DNA of 64,000 nucleotides, taken from an uncultured Collinsella sp. (GTDB lineage Bacteria; Actinomycetota; Coriobacteriia; Coriobacteriales; Coriobacteriaceae). The stretch is from contig CALKKS010000014.1 in NCBI GenBank assembly GCA_937995345.1, forward strand, positions 62,001 to 126,000, in the 5' to 3' direction. The first letter of the stretch is position 1. Every line of letters starts with the position of its first letter. Shown in pieces: positions 1 to 8,684 of the stretch. The notes beneath the pieces are model-generated. The model was not told the origin of the DNA. It saw only the letters and a program-made list of their open reading frames with translations, and did no database searches. The translations under genes and the position numbers were made by a program.

Positions 1-855
1 GAGCATGCGACTGCCGAGGGCGATGTATGGGAACTGCCGTGCGGCGAGGCCGAATTCCTTGCACGCGAGCGCTCTCACACCTATTTGGGCCAGGGCTTTG
101 TCAAGCGTGCCTTTATGCTGCTTGCGGGCATTATCGTCAATATCCTGACGGGCTTTTTACTCCTTATGAGCATCTATTCCATCGCCGGTGTCACGGTGCC
201 GGTGGATACCAATGTGATCGGCCAGGTTGACGAAGGCTCGATTGCCGCCTCGGCGGGAATCGAGGGCGGCGACGCGATCCTTTCGGTCGACGGAGTATCG
301 TGCTCTACCTGGATGGACGTTTACGATGCCATCGGCAAGGCTGCCGGTAAGGACGATATCGCCATTGAGTACGAGCGTGACGGCAAGCAGCATTCGACCA
401 CGGTTGCGCTCAAAGAGGATGAGCGCCTAGGCGTGTATGCCTCTACGCAGGTGGTTCGTTTAGACCCCATCACGTCGGCTCGCCTGTCGTTCTCCTATGT
501 CGTGCAGACGGCGGAGGGTGTGATGCGTCTGCTCCAGCCGCAGCATACGATGGAGATTCTCGATCAGTCCTCTTCGATCGTGGGTATTAGCGTTATGTCC
601 TCACAGGCTGCTGCTGCCGGCCCTGCCACGTTCCTTTCGTTTGCCGCCCTCATTTCATTCTCGCTTGGCTTTATGAACCTGCTGCCCATCCCGCCACTCG
701 ATGGCGGCAAGCTGGTCATCGAGATCATTCAGAAGATTGCGGGCCGCGAGCTTCCGCTCAAGGTCCAGACGATTGTGAGCTATGTGGGCATCGCGCTCTT
801 TGCGCTGCTGTTTGTCTATATGCTTCGTTCCGACATCCTTCGATTTATTCTGTAG
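1..855 (+). CDS. rseP: RseP-family site-2 zinc metalloprotease, 5'-truncated by window edge
   Basis: This is the C-terminal 284 residues of an M50 intramembrane metalloprotease, the class that cleaves anti-sigma factors or signal-peptide remnants inside the membrane. The frame is open from base 1, so the N-terminus carrying the HExxH zinc motif lies outside the window. Visible are a membrane segment near residues 37-60, one PDZ domain at about 70-135 (GIEGGDAILSVDG), and the second active-site motif NLLPIPPLDGG near residue 225 followed by a last helix. ispG follows after 13 bases. This is the common dxr-rseP-ispG order, so dxr probably lies just upstream. The family is secure; the substrate is unknown. 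Confidence 0.93.
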   Translation, partial: EHATAEGDVWELPCGEAEFLARERSHTYLGQGFVKRAFMLLAGIIVNILTGFLLLMSIYSIAGVTVPVDTNVIGQVDEGSIAASAGIEGGDAILSVDGVSCSTWMDVYDAIGKAAGKDDIAIEYERDGKQHSTTVALKEDERLGVYASTQVVRLDPITSARLSFSYVVQTAEGVMRLLQPQHTMEILDQSSSIVGISVMSSQAAAAGPATFLSFAALISFSLGFMNLLPIPPLDGGKLVIEIIQKIAGRELPLKVQTIVSYVGIALFALLFVYMLRSDILRFIL

Positions 856-868
856 GGGAGTGTTTGGA

Positions 869-1951
869 TTGTCTTTATCCCATCCTTTGCCTCGCGAGCT
901 GACGCGCCCCGTGCATGTGGGCGGCGTGCAGATCGGTGGCGGCGCGCCGGTGGTGGTCCAATCTATGACCTGCACCGATACCGCCGATGCCCAGGCAACG
1001 CTTGCGCAGGTGTGCGCGTTGGCGCAGGCTGGCTGCGATATCGTGCGCGTGAGCGTGCCCTCCGAGGCCGCGCTTGAGGGTTTCCGCACCATCTGTGCCG
1101 AGTCTCCGGTGCCGATTGTCGCCGATATCCACTTTAACCATAAGCTCGCCATTGGTGCCGTTGAGGCCGGTGCTGCCAAGCTGCGCATCAATCCCGGCAA
1201 TATCGGCGATTGGGCCAAGGTTGACGCGGTGATCGATGCTGCGGGTGCCGCGGGCTGTGCGATTCGTATCGGCGTCAACGCCGGTTCGCTTGAGCAGGAT
1301 ATCGCCGAGCGCGACGACCTCACGCAGCCCGAAAAGCTTGTGATGTCGAGCGAGCGTTTCGTCAAGCATTTTGAATACCGCGGCTTTACGAACATTGTGC
1401 TTTCGGCCAAGGCCCATAGCGTGCAGACGACGCTCGATACCTATCGAGCCCTGTCCCGTGAGATTCCCCACGTTCCGCTTCACCTGGGCGTAACCGAGGC
1501 GGGTACCAAGCTGCAGGGCACCATCAAGAGCTCGGTGGGCCTTGGTATCCTGCTGTCTGAGGGTATCGGTGACACCATGCGCGTCTCGCTCACGGCCGAT
1601 CCAGTTGAGGAGCCGCCGGTCGCCTGGGGAATTTTGCAGTCGCTGGGCCTGCGTCGCCGCGGTCCCGAGATTGTCTCGTGCCCCACGTGCGCCCGCTGTC
1701 AGGTTAATCTGATTCCTATCGCCGAGGAAGTAACCGAGCGGCTTAAGAACTATACCGCGCCGCTTTCGATTGCCGTTATGGGATGTGCCGTTAATGGTCC
1801 CGGTGAGGCCTCTGATGCCGACCTGGGCGTTGCTTGCGGACGTGGTCAGGCCCTGCTCTTTTCGCATGGCCAGATCATTGGTAAAGTAGCTGAGGATCAA
1901 ATTGTCGACGCGCTTATGGCCGAGGTCGACAAGCTTATTGAGGAGAAATAA
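869..1951 (+). CDS. ispG: 4-hydroxy-3-methylbut-2-enyl diphosphate synthase (flavodoxin/ferredoxin)
   Basis: IspG (GcpE) is the iron-sulfur enzyme of the MEP isoprenoid pathway. It reductively opens 2-C-methylerythritol 2,4-cyclodiphosphate to HMBPP. The 360-residue length fits the short bacterial form. Cluster cysteines are visible in SCPTCARCQVN (about 271 and 274) and in MGCAVNGPGEA (about 306). I place the start at TTG 869, because AGGGGAG lies 8 bases upstream and the protein then begins at the family's usual N-terminus; the open frame further upstream overlaps rseP. It sits between rseP and proS, with proS starting on the base after its stop. Confidence 0.95.
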   Translation: MSLSHPLPRELTRPVHVGGVQIGGGAPVVVQSMTCTDTADAQATLAQVCALAQAGCDIVRVSVPSEAALEGFRTICAESPVPIVADIHFNHKLAIGAVEAGAAKLRINPGNIGDWAKVDAVIDAAGAAGCAIRIGVNAGSLEQDIAERDDLTQPEKLVMSSERFVKHFEYRGFTNIVLSAKAHSVQTTLDTYRALSREIPHVPLHLGVTEAGTKLQGTIKSSVGLGILLSEGIGDTMRVSLTADPVEEPPVAWGILQSLGLRRRGPEIVSCPTCARCQVNLIPIAEEVTERLKNYTAPLSIAVMGCAVNGPGEASDADLGVACGRGQALLFSHGQIIGKVAEDQIVDALMAEVDKLIEEK

Positions 1952-3673
1952 ATGACTCGAGCAATGTATATGTCTAAGCTCTATGCGCCGACGCTCAAAG
2001 AGGATCCGGCCGACGCCGAGCTTGCAAGCCATCGTCTGCTGCTTCGTGCCGGTATGATCCGCAAGGAGGCCGCCGGTCTCTATTCCTATCTGCCGCTCGC
2101 TTGGCGCTCGATTCGTAAGATCGAGAACATCGTGCGCGACGAGATGGACGCCGCCGGCGCCCAGGAGCTCATGATGCCCATCATGGTCGATGCCGAGCTG
2201 TGGCGTGAGTCCGGCCGCATCGATGCCTATGGCAAGGAGCTCGTGCGCTTTGACGACCGTCATGGTCGCGAGTTTGTGCTGGGCCCCACGCACGAGGAGA
2301 CCGTCACGGCCCTGGTGCGCAACGAGCTGCGCTCCTATAAGCAGCTGCCCGTCAACCTGTACCACATTCAGGACAAGTTCCGCGATGAGTTCCGTCCCCG
2401 CTTTGGCCTGATGCGCGGCCGTGAGTTCATCATGAAGGACGCCTACAGCTTCTCCGCCACGCAGGAGAGCCTGCAGGAGGAGTACGACAAGATGAAGCAG
2501 GCCTACGCCAACATCTGCGAGCGCTGCTACATCAAGGCTCTGCCCGTTGTCGCCGACTCCGGCGAGATCGGCGGCGACACCTCCGTCGAGTACATGGCTC
2601 TGGCCGACGCCGGTGAGGCCTCGCTCGTCTACTGCGACGATTGCGGCTTTGCTGCCGATGACGAGGCTGCAAGCACCAAGGTCGTTGTGACCGAGGGCCC
2701 CGGCGACGGCACGCTTACCAAGGTCGAGACTCCGGGTATGGGCACCATCGAGGCCGTCGCCAAGTTCTTCGGCTTCCCCGAGAACGGAACGCGTAAGTCG
2801 CTGGCGTTGATCGACGCCGAGGGCAAGCCGGTCGTGGCCATTGTCCCGGGCGACCACGAGCTCAATGACTGCAAGGCCGAGCATGTCTTTGGCAAGGGCT
2901 ATCGTATGATGACCGACGAGGAGCTTCAGGCGAACGGTCTGCACAAGGGCTTTATCGGACCGGTCAACCTGCCCGAGGGCATCCGTCTGGTTTGCGATGA
3001 GAGCCTGCGTGAGTCCAAGCAGTGGGCCTGCGGTGCCAACGAGGTTGATTATCACTTTACTGGTGCCTGCCCCGAGCGCGACTTTACCGTCGATGAGTGG
3101 GCCGACCTGGTTACTGTCGTTGCCGGCGATCCCTGCCCGCACTGCGGCAAGCCGCTCTCTGTTGCCCGCGGCATCGAGGTTTCCCAGGTCTTCCAGCTGG
3201 GCACCAAGTACTCCGAGGCCATGGGTGCCACCTTTATGGACGAGGACGGCAAGGAGAAGCCGCTTATCATGGGTTGCTACGGCGTGGGCGTGTCTCGCTC
3301 GCTCGCTGCCGTCGTGGAGCAGCACAACGACGAGCACGGTATCGTCTGGCCGGTCTCCGTTGCCCCGTATGAGGTCGCGGTGATTCCGCTCGACCCCAAG
3401 AAGGAGGAGTGCGCTTCCGTCTGCGAGCAGATCGTTGACGGCCTGTGTGCCGAGGGTATCGAGGTCGTCGTCGATGATCGCGATGAGCGTCCCGGCTTTA
3501 AGTTTGCCGACAACGACCTTATGGGATTCCCGTATCAGGTGGTGCTCGGCAAGCGTGGCCTTAAGAACGGCACCGTCGAGCTCAAGGATCGTGCCACGGG
3601 CGAGCGCGAGGACGTGGCGATCGATGAGGTCGTCGCCAAGGTTTCCGAGCTTGTGAAGGCGGCACGCCGTTAA
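1952..3673 (+). CDS. proS: Prolyl-tRNA synthetase, long bacterial type
   Basis: A class II aminoacyl-tRNA synthetase that charges tRNA-Pro. The 573-residue protein has class II motif 1/2 sequences in the first 200 residues (GPTHEETVTALVRNE, RDEFRPRFGLMRGREFIMKD). A YbaK-like editing insertion, which removes mischarged Ala, occupies roughly residues 225-385. Class II motif 3 (GCYGVGVSRS) and the anticodon-binding domain follow. This is the bacterial editing type, not the shorter archaeal-like type. ATG 1952 directly abuts the ispG stop and has AGGAG 6 bases upstream. It is probably the last gene of the rseP-ispG-proS unit, since a strong terminator follows. Confidence 0.97.
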   Translation: MTRAMYMSKLYAPTLKEDPADAELASHRLLLRAGMIRKEAAGLYSYLPLAWRSIRKIENIVRDEMDAAGAQELMMPIMVDAELWRESGRIDAYGKELVRFDDRHGREFVLGPTHEETVTALVRNELRSYKQLPVNLYHIQDKFRDEFRPRFGLMRGREFIMKDAYSFSATQESLQEEYDKMKQAYANICERCYIKALPVVADSGEIGGDTSVEYMALADAGEASLVYCDDCGFAADDEAASTKVVVTEGPGDGTLTKVETPGMGTIEAVAKFFGFPENGTRKSLALIDAEGKPVVAIVPGDHELNDCKAEHVFGKGYRMMTDEELQANGLHKGFIGPVNLPEGIRLVCDESLRESKQWACGANEVDYHFTGACPERDFTVDEWADLVTVVAGDPCPHCGKPLSVARGIEVSQVFQLGTKYSEAMGATFMDEDGKEKPLIMGCYGVGVSRSLAAVVEQHNDEHGIVWPVSVAPYEVAVIPLDPKKEECASVCEQIVDGLCAEGIEVVVDDRDERPGFKFADNDLMGFPYQVVLGKRGLKNGTVELKDRATGEREDVAIDEVVAKVSELVKAARR

Positions 3674-3703
3674 TTGGCGATTTCGCTTGTAGTTCGATAT
3701 ACG

Positions 3704-3752
3704 GGACGGCCCCGCATTTCTCCAGATAGGGGAGATGCGGGGCCGTCCTTTT
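3704..3752 (+). terminator. Intrinsic terminator after proS
   Basis: An 18-bp GC-rich stem (3704-3723 with 3731-3748, one bulged base) is followed by TTTT, 30 bases after the proS stop. Confidence 0.9.
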
Positions 3753-3775
3753 GTCTTCTCGGCGAGCTCAATCGC

Positions 3776-3820
3776 TAAAAGGAAAACCCCACAGCCCATG
3801 TGAGCTGCGGGGTTTTCCTT
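3776..3820 (-). terminator. Intrinsic terminator of the minus-strand kinase-like gene
   Basis: A 17-bp stem (3779-3795 with 3804-3820) is followed on the minus strand by TTTT. It lies 33 bases past the stop of the convergent gene at 3853-4617. Confidence 0.85.
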
Positions 3821-3852
3821 GTGCCTCCGATGCGAAATAAATCGCTCAGATA

Positions 3853-4617
3853 TTACTGATAATCGACGACGTCGATCCAGTTCTTCAGGAACTCATCGTT
3901 CACGTTGCGCTTACGAGCGAGCTCGGAAGCGGCGACGATGCTCGTCCACTGACGCACGACTTGCATAGGCATGTCGGCGCGGTCGCAGTAGAGCTCCAGG
4001 TAGGCCTCGGCCTGGTCCTTGCTGTTGAGCGCAAAGAGCAGGTAGGTGGTGGCAACGTCGGCAGCAGGGGAGCCCTGGGTGGCGTGTGCCCAGTCGCACA
4101 CATAGAGCTGGCCGTCGTCGCCGACGATGACGTTGGAGGGGTTGAAATCGCCGTGGCAGACCTTGAACTCCTTGGTCATGCCGTCCAGACGCTCCTGAAG
4201 GTTGTAGCGCGTAGTGGCATTAAGCTGATCAAGGCTGTCGATCATGCGGGCGAACTTGTCGCGCTGACGGTTGAGCAGCGGGGAGGTGTAGCCGTGGATC
4301 TCGATCTGGAGGTCGACGAACATCTCGAGGTACTCACCAAAGCGCTGGGGCTCGGCAGTCATCTTCTCGGCAAGGGTGGTGCCCGGAACCTTCTCGGTCA
4401 CGAGCGCCCAGCCGTTGGCGTTCTCGAGCTGGGAAACCTCGAGAGCCTTGGGGCTGCGGATGCCGCACTCATTGATGCGGGCAAGATTCAAAGCCTCGTT
4501 GAACACGTCGGAGACAGGCTTGGTCTCGTTAAAGACCTTGACGATCTTGTCGCCCAGGTCGTAAACGACCTTGTTGCCACGGCGGACGAGCTCGGTCTTG
4601 GAATCGGGTAGCAGCAT
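3853..4617 (-). CDS. APH/choline-kinase-like phosphotransferase, substrate unknown
   Basis: A 254-residue protein of the aminoglycoside phosphotransferase/choline kinase fold. The catalytic loop is HGDFNPSNV (His155-Val163) and the metal-binding Asp is in CDWAHAT (Asp175). The N-lobe has a Val-Val-Lys-rich beta sheet (KIVKVFNE) expected to hold the nucleotide lysine. It resembles the small subfamily called TIGR02172, known from gut anaerobes, rather than true resistance enzymes. A role in phosphorylating a small metabolite or sugar alcohol is only inferred. It lies 88 bases downstream of adhE on the same strand, with a strong hairpin in between. Nothing suggests antibiotic resistance. Confidence 0.8.
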   Translation of the reverse strand: MLLPDSKTELVRRGNKVVYDLGDKIVKVFNETKPVSDVFNEALNLARINECGIRSPKALEVSQLENANGWALVTEKVPGTTLAEKMTAEPQRFGEYLEMFVDLQIEIHGYTSPLLNRQRDKFARMIDSLDQLNATTRYNLQERLDGMTKEFKVCHGDFNPSNVIVGDDGQLYVCDWAHATQGSPAADVATTYLLFALNSKDQAEAYLELYCDRADMPMQVVRQWTSIVAASELARKRNVNDEFLKNWIDVVDYQ

Positions 4618-4649
4618 GGTTGCATCCTTTCAACGATGCGATAGAAGCG

Positions 4650-4688
4650 ACGGCGGGGGTGTGTGAAACACCCGTGCACCCCCGCCGT
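4650..4688 (-). terminator. GC-rich hairpin between adhE and the kinase-like gene
   Basis: A 12-bp perfect stem (4650-4661 with 4677-4688) lies just after adhE. There is no T-run on the minus strand, so it may act as a 3'-end stabiliser or a weak terminator rather than a full intrinsic terminator. Confidence 0.5.
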
Positions 4689-4705
4689 TAAAAACCGTGC
4701 TAAAA

Positions 4706-7354
4706 CTAGCAGACGGCGTAGTCCTGAGGCTCGCGGCCGTAGTAGGCGTCCAGGTAGAGCTCCTTGATCTCGCTCATGAGCGGGTAGCGCGGGTTAGCGC
4801 CGGTGCACTGGTCGTTGAATGCCTGCTCGGTCATCTCGTCGAGGGTGTCGAGGAAGTACTGCTCGTCAACACCGTAGTCGGCGATGGTCTTCTTGACGCC
4901 GATGAAGTCCTTGAGCTCCTCGAGCTTCGTGATGAAGTTCTCGAAGACTTCCTTGTCGTCCTTGCCCTCGATACCGCAGTACTTGGCCATCTCGGCGTAG
5001 TTGTGCAGCGCGTTGGGGTAAGGATACTGGGAGAAGGTACCCATCTTGACGGGGGCCTCGGCGGCGTTGTAGCGCATGACGCGGGTCAGGATGACGGCGT
5101 TTGCGAGGCCGTGGGGCAGGTGATGGAATGCGCCGAGCTTGTGGGCCATGGAGTGGTTGAGGCCCAGGAAGGCGTTGGCGAAGGCCATACCGGCCATGCA
5201 GGAGGCGTTGTGCATCTCCTCGCGGGCATGCGGGTCCTTGGCGCCGTTCGTGAAGCTGGAGGGCAGGTTCTCAAAGACGAGCTTAGCAGCGCGCTCGGAG
5301 AGGCCCTTGGTGTAGTCGGAAGCCATGATGGAGACGTAGGACTCGATGGCGTGGGTCATGACGTCGATGCCGGAGGCAGCGGTCAGGCCGCGCGGGGCGG
5401 TCATGCAGTTGTCGGCGTCGACGATAGCCATGTTGGGGAGCAGCGCGTAGTCGGCGAGCGGCCACTTGATGCCGGTCTCCTTGTCGGTGATGATGGCGAA
5501 CGGCGTGCACTCGGAGCCAGTACCCGAAGAGGTCGGGACGGCGACGAAGTAGGCCTTCTTGCCCATTTCGGGGAATGTGAAGATACGCTTGCGGATGTCC
5601 ATGAAGTCCATGGCCATGTCCTCAAACTTGCACTCGGGGTGCTCGTACATCATCCACATGATCTTGCCGGCGTCCATAGCGGAGCCACCGCCGACGGCGA
5701 TGATCACGTCCGGCTCAAAGAGAGCCATCTGCTTGGCGCCGCGACGTGCGCACTGCAGCGACGGATCGGGCTCGACGTCGTAGAAGCAGTCGTGGGCGAT
5801 GCCCATCTCATCGAGCTTGGCCTCGATGGCGCGGGTGTTGCCATTCTTGAAGAGGAACTGGTCGGTGACGATGAAGGCGCGCTTCTTGCCCATGACGTTG
5901 CCAAGCTCGTCGAGGGCGACGGGCGTGGAACCCTTCTTGAAGTAGACCTTCTCGGGAGCGCGGAACCACAGCATGTTCTCACGGCGCTCGGCCACAGTCT
6001 TAACGTTGATCAAGTGCTTCACCCCAACGTTCTCGGAGACGGAGTTGCCGCCCCAGGAGCCGCAGCCCAGGGTCAGAGACGGCTTCATGCCAAAGTTGTA
6101 CAGGTCACCGATGCCGCCGTGCGAAGACGGGGTGTTGATGACGATGCGGCAGGCCTTCATGACGTGCTCGAACAGGCTGATCTTCTCGGTCTGGGCGGGG
6201 TGCACGTAGAGAGAGGCGGTGTGGCCCGGGCCACCGGCGAGCACCAGGTGCTCGGCCTTGTCGACGGCCTCCTGGAAGTCCTTGGCGTGGTACATGGCCA
6301 GGACCGGGGAGAGCTTCTCGTGGGAGAACTCCTCCTTGGCGGGGTCGGTGGAGGTGACCTCGGCAATCAGGATCTTGGTCTTGGCGGGAACCTCGATGCC
6401 GGCGAGCTCGGCGATCTTGGCGGCAGCCATGCCGGGGATGCGGTGGTCGAGAGCGCCGTTCTTGAACATGGCGGCACGCAGGGCCTCCATCTCGGCACCC
6501 TGCTTGACGAAGTAGCAGCCGCGCTTCTGGAACTCGGCCTTGACCTGGTCGTAGATGGTGTCGATGACGGTCACGGACTGCTCGGAAGCGCAGATCATGC
6601 CGTTGTCGAAGGTCTTGGAGTGGATGATGGAGTTGACGGCGAGCAGTACGTCGGCGGTGTCGTCGATGATGACCGGGGTGTTACCGGCGCCAACGCCCAG
6701 GGCGGGCTTACCCGAGGAGTAAGCGGCCTTGACCATGCCCGGGCCACCGGTGGCGAGGATGATGTCGACGTCGCGCATGACCATGTTGGTCAGCTCGATG
6801 GAGGGGACATCGACCCAGCCGATGATGCCCTCGGGGGCGCCGGCCTTGACGGCGGCGTCAAGCACGAGCTTGGCGGCGGCGATGGTGCACTTGGCGGCTG
6901 CCGGGTGCGGGGAGATGATGATGCCGTTGCGGGTCTTCAGGCTGATCAGCGTCTTGAAGATCGCGGTGGAGGTGGGGTTGGTCGTCGGGATGACGGCGCC
7001 CACGATACCGATGGGCTCGGCGATCTTGGTGATGCCGTAGGCCTCGTCGCGCTCCAGGACACCACAGGTCTTGGTGTTCTTGTAAGCGTTGTAGATGTAC
7101 TCTGCGGCGTAGTGGTTCTTGATAACCTTGTCCTCAAGAACGCCGCGGCCGGTCTCCTCGATGGCCATCTTCGCCAACGGGATACGAGCCTTGTTGGCGG
7201 CCATGGCGGCCTCGTAGAAGATCTTGTCGACCTGCTCCTGCGTGTACGTAGCAAAAAGCGCCTGGGCCTCTCGCATCTGAGCGAGCTTAGCCTCAAGCGC
7301 CTCTACGTTGTCCACAATTGCGGGAGTAGTGTTTTCCGGTGACTTTTTCACCAT
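4706..7354 (-). CDS. adhE: Bifunctional acetaldehyde-CoA/alcohol dehydrogenase
   Basis: AdhE reduces acetyl-CoA to acetaldehyde and then ethanol, regenerating NAD+ during fermentation, and forms helical filaments (spirosomes) in other bacteria. The 882 residues contain an N-terminal CoA-acylating aldehyde dehydrogenase half with the catalytic Cys255 in NGMICASEQSV. The C-terminal iron-dependent alcohol dehydrogenase half starts near residue 450, with GGGSAMDAGK for NAD binding and the histidine-rich iron site LNHSMAHKLGAFHHLPHG near residue 730. Length matches the family. ATG 7354 has an AAGGAG ribosome site. The direct and inverted repeats at 7452-7481 lie upstream as a possible operator. 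Confidence 0.97.
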   Translation of the reverse strand: MVKKSPENTTPAIVDNVEALEAKLAQMREAQALFATYTQEQVDKIFYEAAMAANKARIPLAKMAIEETGRGVLEDKVIKNHYAAEYIYNAYKNTKTCGVLERDEAYGITKIAEPIGIVGAVIPTTNPTSTAIFKTLISLKTRNGIIISPHPAAAKCTIAAAKLVLDAAVKAGAPEGIIGWVDVPSIELTNMVMRDVDIILATGGPGMVKAAYSSGKPALGVGAGNTPVIIDDTADVLLAVNSIIHSKTFDNGMICASEQSVTVIDTIYDQVKAEFQKRGCYFVKQGAEMEALRAAMFKNGALDHRIPGMAAAKIAELAGIEVPAKTKILIAEVTSTDPAKEEFSHEKLSPVLAMYHAKDFQEAVDKAEHLVLAGGPGHTASLYVHPAQTEKISLFEHVMKACRIVINTPSSHGGIGDLYNFGMKPSLTLGCGSWGGNSVSENVGVKHLINVKTVAERRENMLWFRAPEKVYFKKGSTPVALDELGNVMGKKRAFIVTDQFLFKNGNTRAIEAKLDEMGIAHDCFYDVEPDPSLQCARRGAKQMALFEPDVIIAVGGGSAMDAGKIMWMMYEHPECKFEDMAMDFMDIRKRIFTFPEMGKKAYFVAVPTSSGTGSECTPFAIITDKETGIKWPLADYALLPNMAIVDADNCMTAPRGLTAASGIDVMTHAIESYVSIMASDYTKGLSERAAKLVFENLPSSFTNGAKDPHAREEMHNASCMAGMAFANAFLGLNHSMAHKLGAFHHLPHGLANAVILTRVMRYNAAEAPVKMGTFSQYPYPNALHNYAEMAKYCGIEGKDDKEVFENFITKLEELKDFIGVKKTIADYGVDEQYFLDTLDEMTEQAFNDQCTGANPRYPLMSEIKELYLDAYYGREPQDYAVC

Positions 7355-7451
7355 TTGTGTCTCCTTGCGATCGGAGATTTACCCTACGCCTTGCATGATA
7401 GCAAGAAATTATTCGGCGAACGGTCAGATTCCCGTAAAAGGCACACTAAAA

Positions 7452-7481
7452 CGCTTCAACTAAATGAAGCGATTCAACTAA
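7452..7481. promoter_or_regulatory. Direct/inverted repeat upstream of adhE, possible operator
   Basis: The palindrome CGCTTCAACTAAATGAAGCG (7452-7471) overlaps two direct copies of TTCAACTAA (7455 and 7473) spaced 18 bp apart. It is about 100 bases before the adhE start. The rest of 7355-7495 holds only a possible extended -10 (TGCTATCAT on the minus strand, near 7395). Confidence 0.45.
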
Positions 7482-7495
7482 TATGCATAGCCCCG

Positions 7496-7544
7496 CTCAT
7501 TGGGGACAGACTTACATGAGTGCTTTCACTCATTTGGGACAGAC
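7496..7544. repeat. Left-end REP-like repeats of the RAYT unit
   Basis: There are two copies in the same orientation, at 7496-7522 and 7527-7544. They share CTCATT(T)GGGACAGAC. The outer copy is complete and pairs with the right outer end; the inner copy is shortened. Confidence 0.8.
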
Positions 7545-7682
7545 ATCGATTTGCCATTTTGGCGTTCTGGACCTGTTTTTGCCGCTCATTGGATTTAAAT
7601 AGGTCACAGGCTCGGCATTTCGCGTTCCTTCTCTCCTTTTAGGTGTTGCCTGTTCGCCTGTTCAGTTTTGAAAGGAGAGATT

Positions 7683-8459
7683 TTGCCTCGATGCGCCCGC
7701 GCCGTTTCGCTCACCGGCTACTACCACGTCTTTGACCGTGGTAACTCCAAACAGATTATTTTTGAAGATGACTCCGACCGCTATCGTTTCTTATCGGATA
7801 TCTCGGACAGGTTCGCGTGCCATGAAGTGGCGGTGTTGGCTTGGTGCCTTATGGATAACCACTTCCATTTGATGGTTGATGACCCATTTGACAACCTTTC
7901 AAAGGCGATGCAGTGTGCACTGACGGCATATGCTAAGTATTTCAATGGGAAAACGGGGAGAACGGGACATCTGTTTGACAATCGCTATTCGCGGGTCGCG
8001 ATTGAGTCGGACACGCAGGCGGTGCAACTGCTCGATTATATCCATCTCAATCCCGTAAAAGGCGCGCTCGGCTCACTCGAAGCGTACCGTTGGTCAAGCT
8101 ATAAGGCATATCAGCTGGGTTACGATCCCTTCGATATCTGCGATGCGGCCCCCATGCTCGATATTGTCGGTGGCTCCCGTCGCTATTGCGAGCATCTCGA
8201 GGAAGTTGCCGGGCGCATCTGGTCAGTGGAGGTTCTTCCCCGCCGGCGGATCCCCGATGAGGAGGCCCTTTCCGTTGCGCGCGAAGTCCTGCCGAGTATA
8301 GATCCTGCGCTGCTCAAGGCCCTGCCGCGGCCCGAGCGTGATGTCTGTCTGCTGAGGCTCAGGCGGGCGCATCTCACAGTCAAGCAAATTGCCCGTATCA
8401 CCGGTATCGGCGCTACAAGTGTGACCAAGGCCACTGCAGGCTGGAACGAGGCTGCGTGA
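7683..8459 (+). CDS. REP-associated tyrosine transposase (Y1_Tnp family)
   Basis: A 258-residue HUH single-strand transposase related to IS200/IS605 TnpA. It shows the RAYT N-terminal signature (TGYYHVFDRGNSKQIIF), the HUH motif NHFHLMV (His60, His62), a nucleophile tyrosine candidate in AYAKYFN (Tyr83 or Tyr86), and the following GRTGHLFDNRYS and LDYIHLNPVKG blocks. A C-terminal helix-turn-helix (KQIARITGIGATSVTKAT) is typical of this group. I place the start at TTG 7683, with AAAGGAGAG ending 4 bases before it, because family members begin MPR-ARxxSxTG. RAYTs copy or disperse REP hairpins and are usually single copy. The gene is intact. Confidence 0.88.
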   Translation: MPRCARAVSLTGYYHVFDRGNSKQIIFEDDSDRYRFLSDISDRFACHEVAVLAWCLMDNHFHLMVDDPFDNLSKAMQCALTAYAKYFNGKTGRTGHLFDNRYSRVAIESDTQAVQLLDYIHLNPVKGALGSLEAYRWSSYKAYQLGYDPFDICDAAPMLDIVGGSRRYCEHLEEVAGRIWSVEVLPRRRIPDEEALSVAREVLPSIDPALLKALPRPERDVCLLRLRRAHLTVKQIARITGIGATSVTKATAGWNEAA

Positions 8460-8521
8460 GGCGGGGATTAGGGCCGATCGGCGCGCCGTGAGCTCATCGG
8501 TGCACCGTGAGCTTAGGAAAG

Positions 8522-8583
8522 CACTCATCTAAGTCTGTCCCCAATGCGTGAAAACACTCATGTAAGTCTGTCCCCAATGAGTG
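8522..8583. repeat. Right-end REP-like repeats of the RAYT unit
   Basis: There are two copies at 8522-8550 and 8555-8583, both containing TAAGTCTGTCCCCAATG and both opposite to the left-end pair. The outer copy is the reverse complement of 7496-7522 over 27 bases. Confidence 0.85.
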
Positions 8584-8617
8584 CAAAAGGCGCCCTCCGT
8601 AGGGGAGGACGCCTTTG
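8584..8617 (-). terminator. Hairpin terminator of rpmB
   Basis: The stem AAAGGCG-CCTCC with GGAGG-CGCCTTT is followed by TTTTGC on the minus strand. It lies about 70 bases past the rpmB stop and directly abuts the RAYT right end. Confidence 0.7.
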
Positions 8618-8684
8618 GTAAGTTCTATGTGAACGCGAGGTCTTTGACCCGGAGAGTCCGAGGTACTTGTTGGTAAGACCTTAT

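Larger units (their letters stand above)
7496..8583 (+). mobile_element. RAYT transposase unit bounded by inverted REP-like repeats
   Basis: The unit runs from a 27-base repeat at 7496-7522 to its near-exact reverse complement at 8555-8583. Each repeat ends in short complementary tracts (CTCAT and ATGAG) around a GGGGACAGACTTA loop. A second, diverged repeat lies just inside each end (7527-7544 and 8522-8550). The single gene inside is an IS200-like Y1 transposase, so this looks like a REP-associated tyrosine transposase with its cognate REPs. It sits between the adhE control region and the rpmB terminator. Confidence 0.8.

Noticed and set aside
875..3799. A 974-codon open frame on the minus strand
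   Set aside because: It lies antisense to ispG and proS, has repetitive Leu/Gly/Ala/Asp composition and no recognisable domain. It is a by-product of high GC at third positions.
3853..4617. Aminoglycoside resistance gene
   Set aside because: The fold matches, but the sequence resembles a gut-anaerobe housekeeping subfamily, and nothing mobile surrounds it.
4697..7342. An 881-codon open frame on the plus strand
   Set aside because: It is the exact antisense of adhE, with Val/Gly/Leu/Asp bias and no known motif.
7496..8583. CRISPR-like array
   Set aside because: There are only four repeats, two at each end in opposite orientation, with a gene between them and no regular spacers. They are RAYT ends.
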